Origin: Paralithodes platypus
Lineage: Eukaryota; Arthropoda; Malacostraca; Decapoda; Lithodidae
Direction: 5' to 3'
Length of the DNA stretch: 64,000 bases
Assembly: GCA_032716605.1 (NCBI GenBank)
Contig: CM064502.1
Span: forward strand, 53,468,736-53,532,735
Shown: one piece after another, positions 10,454 through 20,540 of the stretch
How positions within the stretch are numbered: position 1 is the stretch's first letter
Layout: each line of letters begins with the position of its first letter
The notes under the pieces: generated by a model
Told to the model about the DNA's origin: nothing
Database searches by the model: none
What the model saw: the letters and a program-made list of their open reading frames with translations, nothing else
Position numbers and translations under genes: made by a program

Positions 10454-10633
10454 CTGAGCTGAATAAAAATCGCTGTGTTTGAGAACATGCAAGCAAACAA
10501 GGTGTGCTAACTGAAGTAATTACTAGAGTTAATTTTAATCTTGACTGAAAAATGTATTTATAATTCTGCATAAATTCGTCTAATGATAGGTAGGGTAAAT
10601 ATATATATATATGGCATGATCGTTATGAAAGGG

Positions 10634-10999
10634 TTAAGGGGAGATGGGTCGTTTTTGCTGGTCCCCTTTCTCCCTCGTGTTAAGTCCCAAGTGTTTTGAG
10701 ATTATAAGACGTTCGGCCCATTAGTTTGGCGATTTTAACACCTTTCGCCCCAAGTTCGTTGTCAATTTTAAGACCTTTCGTGCCATTTAGGTGTCTATTA
10801 TTTCCTGGCGAGCGATAGCGAGCCTGACATTTTAAGAGAAGGCCGGGACATTTTCCTACCGAAGAATGTACACATATCTCTTGAAATAGGGGTCTAGGGG
10901 GTGTATTTCTAAGCTTGATGGAGGTCTAGAGAGAAAACTAAGAAATAAAGGAATAAATTACTTAATAGAAGAAAAAAAAAATGGCCCGTCTCCCCTTAA
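10634..10999 (-). mobile_element. Family A element
   Basis: TTAAGGGGAGATGGGTCG to CGTCTCCCCTTAA. The left neighbour ends GAAAGGGTTAA, so the TTAA may be shared with a decayed C or D end. Confidence 0.85.
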
Positions 11000-11020
11000 A
11001 TGGTTCACAAGTGTCGCTAA

Positions 11021-11233
11021 AACCGGTATCACACGAGCGCTTTTATAGTCAACATTCGATGACCACCAACATTTTTCTGGCAACATTTCTGGAATAATTT
11101 GCACTGGTATCGGAAACTAGACTGTCGATAGATGCATTCAGGTAACCGAACTATGTTGCATGTTGACCTCATAAGCTGCCAGACCAGTATTGAGGATAAA
11201 TGTTGAGGGAAAAAGCGCTCGTGTGATACCGGC
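11021..11233. mobile_element. Family F palindromic MITE
   Basis: Ends ACCGGTATCACACGAGCGCT and AGCGCTCGTGTGATACCGG. The flanks (TAA/TTA) and CACACGAG-type ends resemble PIF/Harbinger MITEs; no transposase is present. Confidence 0.7.
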
Positions 11234-11296
11234 TTATTAACTCGTCCGCCCGAACACTTGCTTAGCTCAGTTGCCACGGAGAAGTAATTATAGCAA

Positions 11297-11632
11297 TTAA
11301 GGGGAGATTTCCACTAGAGGGATTTTTTTCTTTACCCCTTTCTCCCTCATGTTTAGCCCCATTGTTTTTGAGATTTTAAGACGTTCGCCCCATTAGTTTG
11401 GCGATTTTAAGAACTTTCACCCCATTTATGTCACTTTTAAGACGTTTCGTCCCATTTAGGTGTCGTTTTTTTCGTGGCGAGCGATAGCGAGCCTGTAATT
11501 TAAGAGGAACCGGCCTTCGGCCGGGAAATTTTTCTACCAAAAAATTTACAAATTTATTTTGAAAGGGGGTCAAGGGGGTGTAATTTCAAGCTTGATGGAA
11601 GTCTAGGAAACACACTAACAACCTCCCCTTAA
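11297..11632 (-). mobile_element. Family A element
   Basis: Complete, TTAAGGGGAGATTTCCAC to ACCTCCCCTTAA, with CCGGCCTTCGGCCGG hairpin. Confidence 0.9.
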
Positions 11633-11815
11633 CTTAGTGTTGGAGCAGCGTGTGGTGGCGTGGTGGATATTACTTGTGTTTACCAGGGATTCTGTCTTCA
11701 TACTTGTTTTGCATATTACTAGTACAGTTATCAAAAGGTCTACGATGTTGATATGTCTTTGTTCAAATATCTATTATGCCATACTATATTGTAGACAGTC
11801 ACACTCAATGTTAGT

Positions 11816-12259
11816 TTAACCCTCTCCGACATATGACGCGATTTTGAGCCTATTGGGGATACTTTAAAGCCTTTGTTACCATCAGGTGTATTTAGAAACC
11901 TTTAGTTTAGTTACTTCAACCTCTGCAGTTGTCTTTGAGTTAGCTGTGTTGAGCCTATTGGGGATACTTTAAAGCCTTTGTTACCATCAGGGGTATTTAG
12001 AAACCTTTAGTTTAGTTACTTCAACCTCTGCAGTTGTCTTGAGTTAGCTGTGTTGAGCCTATTGGGGATACTTTAAAGCCTTTGTTACCATCAGGGGTAT
12101 TTAGAAACCTTTAGTTTAGTTACTTCAACTTCTGCAGTTGCCTTTGAGTTAACTGTGGGCAGAAAACTAATTTTGGAGAGGTAATTATAAGCGTGAGAGA
12201 ACTCTATTTCTTATTGCTAATCTGGCAACCTCTGCGTCATAAATGCGTGAAAGGGTTAA
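11816..12259. mobile_element. Family C element, three internal units
   Basis: TTAACCCTCTCCGACATATG to ATGCGTGAAAGGGTTAA. Three tandem copies of the internal block separated by GAGTTAGCTGTGTTGAGCC. Confidence 0.9.
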
Positions 12260-12410
12260 ATGGCACGAAAGGTCTAAATATTGACAAAGAAATGGTGCGA
12301 AGGATATTAAAAGCACCATACTAATGGGCCGAACGTCATAACATCTGAACAGTAATAGGGCTAAACATGAGGAAGAAGGGGGACCAGAAAAAATATCCAT
12401 CTCCCCTTAA
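12259..12410 (+). mobile_element. Family A right half
   Basis: Begins at AAATGGCACGAAAGGTC directly against the end of the C element and ends CTCCCCTTAA. The hairpin half is absent. Confidence 0.75.
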
Positions 12411-12944
12411 CCCCTTCAGCGCCATGACGTCATTTCCACCATATTCTGGTTACCATTAGACGATTTTCTTCAGTTGATGATCTACCTCTAGGGGCTCAAA
12501 GGGGTAACACTCGATCGCCAATAACCCGCCGAATAGCATAGGTTCTTCTTAAGGGGAGATCTCCACTTGAGGGATTTTTTTCTTGACCCCTTTCTCCCTC
12601 ATGTTTAGCCCCATTGCTTTTGATATTATAAAACGTTCGCCCCATTAGTTTAGCGATTTTAAGAACTTTCACCCCATATTAAGACCTTTCGCGCCATTCA
12701 GGTGTCGATTTTATCCTGGCGAGCGAAAGCGAGCCTGTAATTTAAGAGGAACCGGCCTTCGGCCGGGAAATTTTTCTACCGAAAAATGTAAAAATTTATC
12801 TTGAAAGGGACTCAAGGGGGTGTAATTTTAAGCTTGATGGAGGTCTAGGGAAACAAGTAAATACCTCCCCTTAAACTGCATAAAATCGTGTATTGTTCGC
12901 CAGATTTAAGGTTAAACTGACGTCATGGTGCTGAAAGGGGTTAA
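12407..12944. mobile_element. Family D element interrupted by family A
   Basis: TTAACCCCTTCAGCGCCATG to CATGGTGCTGAAAGGGGTTAA-type end. Without the insert it is about 215 bp. Its left TTAA is the right TTAA of the preceding A fragment. Confidence 0.85.
12549..12874 (-). mobile_element. Family A element nested in D
   Basis: Inserted at the TTAA of TTCTTAAACTGCA. The D copy at 40683 has the same site empty. Confidence 0.9.
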
Positions 12945-12994
12945 AAGGAGTAAGGGTCCATGGGTGAGTGTGTGTGTCCGTGTGTGCCGGGTAC

Positions 12995-13435
12995 CTCAGG
13001 GGAGGAAGACCGTTTTTCTGGACCCCTTTCTCTTTCATGTTTAGCCCCACTAGTTTTGAGATTATAAGACGTTCGGCCCATTAGTTTGGCGATTTTAACA
13101 CCTTTCGTCCCATTTCGTTGTCAATTTTAAGACCTTTCGTGCCATTTAGGTGTCGATTATTTCCTTGCGAGCGATAACGAGCCTGCAATTTTAAGAGGAA
13201 CCGGCCTTCGGCCGGCCGATTTTCTACCGAATAATGTACAAATTTATCTTGAAGGGGAGTCTAGGGGGTGTTTTTCTAAGCTTGATGGAGGTCTAGGGAG
13301 GAAACTAAACAAATTTATCTTGAAGGGGGGTCTATGGGGTGTTTTTCTAAGCTTGATGGAGGTCTAGGGAGGAAACTAAAAACATATATGAATAAATTAA
13401 TTAATAGACCAAACAAACGGTCAGTCTCTCCTTAA
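12995..13435 (-). mobile_element. Family A element with internal duplication
   Basis: Left end decayed (CTCAGGGGAGG); right end TCTCCTTAA. A block of about 70 bp around GTTTTTCTAAGCTTGATGG is present twice (13236-13380). Confidence 0.8.
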
Positions 13436-13612
13436 GTTTGGCTCGCTCTGTGCTGTATTAATTTATGTTAGATGTTGAATAGGGGGGGTAAGTGTAGGAA
13501 CATGTTGGTATATCTTCACTCAAAAAGAAGAAATCATGTGTAAATATTGCTGATACCAATTATTGATCAAAACATAATTGGTGCCGAGACATGACTTATT
13601 AGGCCGACTGTA
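13436..13612 (-). mobile_element. Family E element, truncated
   Basis: Matches 25983-26201 from GTTTGGCTCGCTCTGTGC to the end ATTAGGCCGACTGTA. The junction with the A element falls at the TTAA that other E copies contain internally, so the A element probably landed inside E; the other half of E is missing. Confidence 0.7.
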
Positions 13613-13634
13613 CTTGGCATATACCGGTAGTTAT

Positions 13635-13738
13635 TAAATAAGTAACACCCCGTTCTTAACATTAATCATCCATTACAAACCCCAATGTACTTGAATAAAC
13701 TAATGAAAGCATATGGTCCTCCCGGGATTCGAACTCTA
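13635..13738 (-). mobile_element. tRNA-derived SINE-like copy, truncated
   Basis: Shares CCGTTCTTAACATTAATCAT and CAAACCCCAATG with 43351-43510. It retains the inverted B-box CCCGGGATTCGAAC but breaks before the A-box. Confidence 0.6.
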
Positions 13739-13768
13739 TTTACTGTATATAACATTTGTAAGGTCATA

Positions 13769-13770
<2 letters not shown>

Positions 13771-13850
<80 letters not shown>
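13771..13850 (+). repeat. (TC)n microsatellite
   Basis: 40 uninterrupted units. Confidence 0.95.
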
Positions 13851-13853
<3 letters not shown>

Positions 13854-13881
13854 CAATCACTTCCCACCCCATCCAGCTCTC

Positions 13882-14274
13882 CTTTGAGGGGAGACGGACC
13901 GTTTTTTTTCTTTTTCTTGGGTCTATAACTAATTTATTCCTTTATTTCTTAGTTTTTTCGCTAGACCTCCATCAAGCTTAGAAAAACAAACCCTAGACCC
14001 CCCCCCCCCCCTTCAAGCTAAATGTGTACGTTTTTGGGTAGACAAATTTCCTGGACGAAGGCCGGTTTCACTTAAAATGTCAGGCTCGCTATCGCTCGCC
14101 AGGAAATAATCGACACCTAAAATGGCAAGAAAGGTCTTAAAATTGACAACGAAATAGGGCGAAAGGTCTGAAAATCGCCAAACTAATGGGGCGAATGTTT
14201 GAAATCTCATAACTAATGGGGCTAAACATGAGGGAGGAGGAGAAGGACTCGAAAAACCAACTGCCTCCCCTTAA
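13882..14274 (+). mobile_element. Family A element
   Basis: Left end TTGAGGGGAGACGG (TTAA mutated), right end CTGCCTCCCCTTAA. Includes a run of C at about 14000-14010. Confidence 0.85.
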
Positions 14275-14279
14275 CCCTA

Positions 14280-15620
14280 CAGCCCTTCCTTCTCCACCCC
14301 TTCCTTCTCCACCCTTTATTCTTCTCCCCCTTCCTTCTAACCCCTTCCTTTCAATTCCTTCTCCACCCCTTCTTCTCCATCTTTCTTTCCTTCTCTTCCT
14401 TCTACCCCTTCCTCTATACCTTCTCACCCTTCCTTCTCCACCCCTTCCTTCTCCACCCCTTCCTTCTCCACCCCTTCCTTCTCCATTCCTTCCTACCCCT
14501 TCTTCTCACCCTTCTCTCACCCCTTCCTCTCACCCCTTATCCACCCTTCCTTCTCCCCTTCTTTATATCCTTCCTTAATTATCCATTCTTTCATCTCCCT
14601 TCTCTTCCCTTTATTTCCCTTCTCTCTCTCCTCCTTCTCTCTTCCTTCTCTCTTCCTTCTCTCTCTCCTCCTTCTCTCTTCCTTCTCTCTGCTTCCTCTG
14701 CTTCTTCCTTTTCTCTTCTTTCTCCCTTCTCTCTCCTTCTCTGCCTTTCTTCTCTCTGCTTCTCTCTGCCTTCTCTCTTCTTATCTATCCTTCTTCTTCT
14801 TCTCCTCTTCTTTCTCTGCCTTCTCTCTTCCTTCTCTCTGCCTTCTCTCTGCCTTCTCTCTGCCTTCTCTCTTCCTTCTCTCTTCCTTCTCTCTGCCTTC
14901 TCTCTTCCTTCCTCTTGCTTCTCTCTGTCTTCCTCTTGCTTCTCTCTGTCTTCCTCTTGCTTCTCTCTTCCTTCTTGCCTCTCTCTTCCTCTCTGCCTTC
15001 TCTCTGCTTCTCTCTCCTTTTCTTTCCTCTCTCTGCCTTCTCTTTCCTTTCTCATTCTCTCTGCCTTTTCTCTTCCTTTTCTCTGCCTTCTCTCTTCCTT
15101 TTCTCTTCCTTCTCTCTGCCTTTTCTATTCCTTCTCTCTGCCTTTTCTCTTCCTTCTCTCTGCCTTCTCTCTTCCTTCTCTCTGCCTTCTCTCTTCCTTC
15201 TCTCTGCCTTCTCTCTGCCTTCTCTCTTCCTTCTCTCTGCCTTCTCTCTTCCTTCTCTCTGCCTTCTCTCTTCCTTCTCTCTTCCTTCTCTCTTCCTTTT
15301 CTCTTCCCTTTCTCTTCCCTTTCTCTTCCTTCTCTCTGCCTTCTCTCTGCCTTTTCTCTTCCTTCTCTCTTCCTTCTCTGTCTTTTCTCTTCCTTCTCTC
15401 TGCCTTTTCTCTTCCTTCTCTCTTCCTTCTCTCTGCCTTTTCTCTTCCTTCTCTCTGGCTTTTCTCTTCCTTCTCTCTTCCTTCTCTCTGCCTTTTCTCT
15501 TCCTTCTCTCTGCCTTTTCTCTTCCTTCTCTCTGCCTTTTCTCTTCCTTTTCTCTTCCTTCTCTCTTCCTTCTCTCTTCCTTCTCTCTGCCTTTTCTCTT
15601 CCTTCTCTATCTTCTCACCT
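14280..15620 (+). repeat. Pyrimidine-rich minisatellite
   Basis: First CACCCCTTCCTTCTC units, then CTTCCTTCTCTCTGCCTTCT units. The long frames on either strand (Leu/Ser/Phe or Arg/Glu/Lys repeats) are array translations. Confidence 0.9.
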
Positions 15621-15789
15621 CGTTTTCTATCATTATTGGATGACTTGATTTGTAACATCGTCATCCCTTCCCCTGTTGACTCCATCTCTGGCCTGTCCAT
15701 TCACTCTCAGGAGAATTATTGCGTATATATATATTACTAAGACGTTACTCTCTTTTTTCCCAGATATACGAAAGATCACCTATAATTGT

Positions 15790-15985
15790 TGTGTTACTAA
15801 CCCATCTGTCCCCTACTAACATCCTAATCCTGCCACAGACATGAGTTCCAGGGCATTAGTTCCCTTTTCAAAATTCCCTTACCCACTCTAAACCACTGGA
15901 CGCTTGATCCTCAGTGTTTTGGAGGACAAGCATCCTAGAGGGCACACTAGACCTGTTGTTGCTTGATTTCCTTTGTACTCTCTTT
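15790..15985 (+). mobile_element. LINE 3' UTR fragment
   Basis: Reverse-complement counterpart of 20541-20750: shared CCATCTGTCCCCTACTAAC, GTGTTTTGGAGGACAAGC and CTTGATTTCCTTTGTACTC. No coding part remains. Confidence 0.75.
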
Positions 15986-16100
15986 AATTCTGTTTACTAT
16001 GCATCATATACAGCATAAGAGTTCCAAATAAGGTGGTATCAAGATCCCGTTCATCTTTTAATGTAATCCGTGAACATGTCTCTGCAACCTTTTTCGCACC

Positions 16101-16102
<2 letters not shown>

Positions 16103-16183
<81 letters not shown>
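16103..16183 (+). repeat. (TG)n microsatellite
   Basis: About 40 units. Confidence 0.95.
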
Positions 16184-16184
<1 letters not shown>

Positions 16185-16334
16185 AAATCCTATTCTTTCT
16201 TCTTGATATTCATTAATATAAACACGAATGCAATACAGCATCATATTTTTGTATTTAGTTTCTTCTCCCTAATATTCGAATACCATCATACACCTACTCC
16301 CGTCCCTCTCACTCTCTCCGCCTGCTCGTCCCCA

Positions 16335-16392
16335 TTGAGAGAGAGAGAGAGAGAGCGAGAGAGAGCGAGAGAGAGCGAGCGAGCTAGAGAGA
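16335..16392 (+). repeat. (GA)n with GAGC interruptions
   Basis: Imperfect purine array on the plus strand between two pyrimidine arrays. Confidence 0.85.
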
Positions 16393-16482
16393 CCCCACAG
16401 AGAGTCCGTCAAAAGGGGCGGACAGGGGGAGGCTCCGTGAGGGCTAATGGACTCAGGTGACTTCACATTCAACCCTGCCATT

Positions 16483-17800
16483 CTGACCTCCCTCCCTCCC
16501 TCCCTCTTCCTTTCTCGCTCTCTCCCTCCCTCTCCCTTTCTTCTTCCCTCGCTTTCTTGCTCCTTCCCTCTCTCCCTTTCGCGCTCTCTCCCTCCCTCTC
16601 CCTTTCGCGCTCTTTCTCTCCCTCTCTCCCTTTCGCGCTCTCTCCCTCCCTCTCCCTTTCTCCTTCACTCTCCCTCCTTCCCTTTCTCTCCCTCTCTCCC
16701 TTTCGCGCTCTCTCCCTCCCTCTCCCTCCTTCCCTTTCTCTCCCTCCCTCCCTCTCCCTTACTCCTTCATTCTCCCTTCCTTCCTTTCTTGCTCTTTATC
16801 TCTCTCTCCCTCTCATTCTCCCTACCTCCCTCCCCCCCTTTTCATACTTCCCTTCCTATTTTTGTTCTCTCCCTCCTCCCCTCCCCTTACTCCTTCATTT
16901 CCCTTCTTCTTGCTCTTTCTCTCCCTCTCCTACCTCCCTCCCCCTCTCCCCCCCCCATCTCCCTCCCCCCCTTTTCATACTTCCCTTCCTATTTTTGCTC
17001 TCTCCCTCCCTCCCTTTTTCGCTCGCTCTCCTATCTGGGTCTCCGTGATTTCCTCTCTCAATCAATTTACATCTCTCTCCCTTTGTGTTCTCCTTCCCTC
17101 CCTCTCTCCCTTTGTGTTCTCCCTATCTCCCTTTGTGTTTTCCTTCCCTCCCTCTCTCCCTTTGTGTTCTCCCTCTCTCCCTTTGTGTTTTCCTTCCCTC
17201 CCTCTCTCCCTTTGTGTTCTCCCTATCTCCCTTTGTGTTCTCCCTCTCTCCCTTTGTGTTCTCCTTCCCTCCCTCTCTCCCTTTGTGTTCTCCCTCTCTC
17301 CCTTTGTGTTCTTCCTCCCTCTCTCCCTTTGTGTTCTCCTTCCCTCCCTCTCTCCCTTTGTGTTCTCCTTCCCTCCCTCTCTCCCTTTGTGTTCTCCTTC
17401 CCTCCCTCTCTCCCTTTGTGTTCTCCTTCCCTCCCTCTCTCCCTTTGTGTTCTTCCCTTTGTGTTCTCCATCCCTCCCTCTCTCCCTTTGTGTTCTTCTT
17501 CCCTTTGTGTTCTCCATCCCTCCCTCTCTCCCTTTGTGTTCTCCTTCCCTCCCTCTCTCCCTTTGTGTTCTTCCCTTTGTGTTCTCCATCCCTCCCTCTC
17601 TCCCTTTGTGTTCTCCTTCCCTCCCTCTCTCCCTTTGTGTTCTCCTTCCCTCCCTCTCTCCCTTTGTGTGCTCCTTCCCTCCCTCCCTCCCTTTTTCGCT
17701 AGCTCTCCTATCTGGGTCTCCGTGATTTCCTCTCTCAATCAATTTCTATCTCTCTCCCTTAGCGTTCTCCTTCCCTCCCTCTCTCCCTTCCTCCCTTTTT
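16483..17800 (+). repeat. Pyrimidine-rich minisatellite with nested units
   Basis: Left part: CTCCCTTTCGCGCTCTCTCC units. Right part: CCCTCTCTCCCTTTGTGTTC units, about 29 bp. A block CTATCTGGGTCTCCGTGATT occurs at both 17031 and 17709, so the right array is itself bracketed by a duplication. The 486-codon and similar frames are artefacts. Confidence 0.9.
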
Positions 17801-17851
17801 TATACCTCTCTCTTGGCTCCCTCTGCATCCAGTATATCATAAAGTTGTATA

Positions 17852-18034
17852 GAGCCTGCATCACACGAGAGCATTTATCGTCAACATTTTTCCGGCAATA
17901 TTTCTGAGTTCTTTTGTACCGATATCGGAAACTAGACTGAAGATAGGTGAAATTAGGTAACATAATTATTCTTTAATGTTTGCCAAGTGCCAGATCAGAA
18001 TTGAAGACAAATTTTAAGGGAAAGGGGCACTTTA
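17852..18034. mobile_element. Family F MITE, decayed
   Basis: AGCCTGCATCACACGAGAGC start and the shared interior ATATCGGAAACTAGACTGA. The right terminus is degenerate. Confidence 0.6.
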
Positions 18035-18500
18035 GTATGTAGGCGCCTGAGCAATGTATAATGTAAAACTTGCAAAATAAACAAACCAAAACGTATACGA
18101 ACACAGTAAAAAGACAAAATAACTAATCAAAATCGTTATGTGGAGACAACGCTTAAGTAAAATAATTATTTATAAATAAAAGAACACAATCCACCACATA
18201 GGGTGTACATTACTACATGCGCAAGTTAATCTGGTTCCCAAGCAAACTAATCGCACACATAACAACGCACTGTAGTCACGTTCAAGGAATTAGTCAATTT
18301 GGGAAGTCGAGGACGTTCTGGTAAATTTGACTAAACTCTGCATGAATAAAGAAACTACATTAAGTGTCAAAATGTTCTATTAAAATCAAATTTGCAACTT
18401 GACAAGATAATAACAATAGTACAAAATAAAAATATCACTCACTAACGATAGTGCTATCGGGTAGGTACCTGTAAGCATAGCATGCTTCAAGTGGGAGGAC
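18035..18500. other. No feature recognised
   Basis: AT-rich single-copy-looking sequence without credible frames. Confidence 0.5.
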
Positions 18501-18603
18501 AAAGGTATAAATGTCTTTAAACAGTTGGCTGAATGGGGCCGAATGGATACAAGCCATGGAGAGAGAGAAAAAAAAAGGAGAGAAAGATAAAAAAAAGCCG
18601 GTT
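18500..18603. mobile_element. Family B arm fragment
   Basis: CAGTTGGCTGAATGGGGCCG and GGATACAAGCC followed by a purine-rich end and CCGGTTAA. Confidence 0.65.
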
Positions 18604-18819
18604 AAAGAGGATCAACACTAGTACAGTATGTGTGGGGAAAAAATTCACATATACAGCGAGATCTGTTCTACCTGGACCAAACTTCCCTCGGGGGTAGTAA
18701 ATAGTTCTTTAGCTGAGATTTTCAAGAATATGATTTAGAATAGTTTGCACACTCTTCAATAAGTGTATACTTTTTTTTTTGTTTTTTTTTTTTTTTTCCC
18801 CCATCTGGCGGCAAATTAA

Positions 18820-19000
18820 ATCCCTTAGCAGCTATTTTGTCGATGTTTAATGGACAATATGAAACTACCATGTATCTGTACCATACTAAGACCAAGAATA
18901 CATAATTAGCACCATATTGCATTACAAAATCTTCAAAACAACTGAGAAATCTGATGTGGAAACTTTGCAATTGACCGCCAGTTGAGAAGAAACTGACTAT
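18820..19000. repeat. Family K dispersed repeat
   Basis: Shares GAAACTACCATGTATCTGTA-like and ATTACAAAATCTT-like stretches with 20001, 25540 and 42900. Class unknown. Confidence 0.45.
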
Positions 19001-19128
19001 AATTAATGCACTTCATAATCTAGCCTTTCACCCTACATTATCTCACCGGGATCGTCTTTGAGATGCTAGCTATCCCTTGTAACGCCTGCTTGTCGCTCTC
19101 CTCCTTCGTTCTATATTTCCTTCACACA

Positions 19129-19510
19129 TTAAGGGGGGTCACCTGCTTTTTGTGATTTCTCTCCTTTTCTCTCTTTCTCTGGCTTGTATCCATTCGGCCC
19201 CATTCAGCCAACTGTTTTAAGACATTTATCTCCATCTAGGTGTCGATTTCTTCCTGGCGAGCGATAGCGACCCAGCATTATATGAAGAAATCCGGCTTCG
19301 CCGGAGACATTTTTCTATCGAAAAATGTACAAATTTAGCCTGCTGTCAAACAATAATAAAAAATATGCTGGCTCGCTACCGCTCACCAGTAAACAATTGA
19401 CACCGGGATGGGGATAAACGTCTTAAAACAGTAGGCTGAATGGGGCCAAATAGGTACAAGGCAGAGAAAGATAGAAAAGGACAGAACAAAAACAGGTCAC
19501 CCCCCTCCCT
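19129..19510. mobile_element. Family B element
   Basis: TTAAGGGGGGTCACCTGC to CAGGTCACCCCCCTCC; the right TTAA is altered to TTAC. Confidence 0.85.
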
Positions 19511-19664
19511 TACTCATTTTCTAACGTGATTGCGGAATGTCCTAGGCGAGTGTTATATCCTTCAGACCAACCCCTTGTTATCGGTCTAAGGGAGTCTCGC
19601 CTATAACTCTATTTGTTTCCAGCTGATCATAAATTGAATCTCTTATTAGCTGATTTCTCGATAC

Positions 19665-20000
19665 TTAAGGGGAGGTTTCTAGTTTGTTTCCTACTCCTCC
19701 AGCAATCTTAAAATGTCACCCCCTTGACCCCCTTTCAAGATAAATTTGTACATTTTTCGGTAGAAAAATGTCCCGGCCGAAGGCCGGTTACTCTTAAATT
19801 ACAGGTTCGCTATCGCTCGCCAGGATAAAATCGACACCTAAATTGCACGAAAGGTTTTAAAATTGACAGAATGGGTCGGAAATTCTTAAAATCACCAAAC
19901 TAATGGGGACAAACGTCTTAAAATCTCAAAAACAATGGGGCTAACCATGAGGGAGAAAGGGATCAAGAAAAAAAATCCTCAAGTGGAGACCTCCCCTTAA
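19665..20000 (+). mobile_element. Family A element
   Basis: Complete 336-bp copy, TTAAGGGGAGGTTTCTAG to CTCCCCTTAA; a good family reference. Confidence 0.9.
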
Positions 20001-20150
20001 TGGCAATATATGAAGCTACTATGGCTGTGTGTCGTATTAATGCCAAGATGTCATAATTAACAGCATATTTCGCTACAAAATATACCTTATAGTTCAGTTA
20101 CAAAGGTAGAAACATGGCAATTTACCCTTAGCTGGACAACAATAGACTTT
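20001..20150. repeat. Family K dispersed repeat
   Basis: AATGCCAAGATGTCATAATTA and CATATTTCGCTACAAAAT match 18820 and 42900. Confidence 0.5.
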
Positions 20151-20239
20151 TGTAACCTCTACCTACACTCACCCAATCACTTCTGTCTGAGGTGGATGGA
20201 ATACACTGCGGGCATCCGAGAATCACACACCAGTCAACA

Positions 20240-20345
20240 AGGTGGAATGTCTGGGTGGTGTAATGGTTAGTGCGCAGGATTTCTGTATAAGTATCCTAGG
20301 TTCGAATCCTTGGAGTACCACATATATATTAATTTAGTTTAATTG
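20240..20345 (+). mobile_element. tRNA-derived SINE-like copy
   Basis: A-box-like GGTGTAATGGTTAG and B-box GGTTCGAATCC spaced as in a tRNA. Pairing is poor (12-base anticodon loop, weak acceptor), so it is not a functional tRNA gene. Confidence 0.55.
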
Positions 20346-20540
20346 ATTTAATGAATTATGCTTATGTGTAAGTTATTTGGTGGGTTGGCGATAATATGAA
20401 TAAGTTATGCTATTCATTAAGGGGAGGTATTTAGTTTGTTCCCTAGACCTCCATCAAGCTTAAAATTACACCCCCTTGAGTCCCTTTCAAGATTAATTTG
20501 TACATTTTTCGGTAGAAAAATGTCCCGGCCGAAGGCCGTT

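Noticed and set aside
14591..15700. Arg/Glu/Lys-rich frames on the minus strand
   Set aside because: Purine complement of the pyrimidine array.
16447..17907. 486-codon and overlapping long frames
   Set aside because: Translations of CT-rich minisatellites in all frames.
20240..20345. Functional tRNA gene
   Set aside because: A- and B-box words are present but the cloverleaf does not close and the loop is too long.
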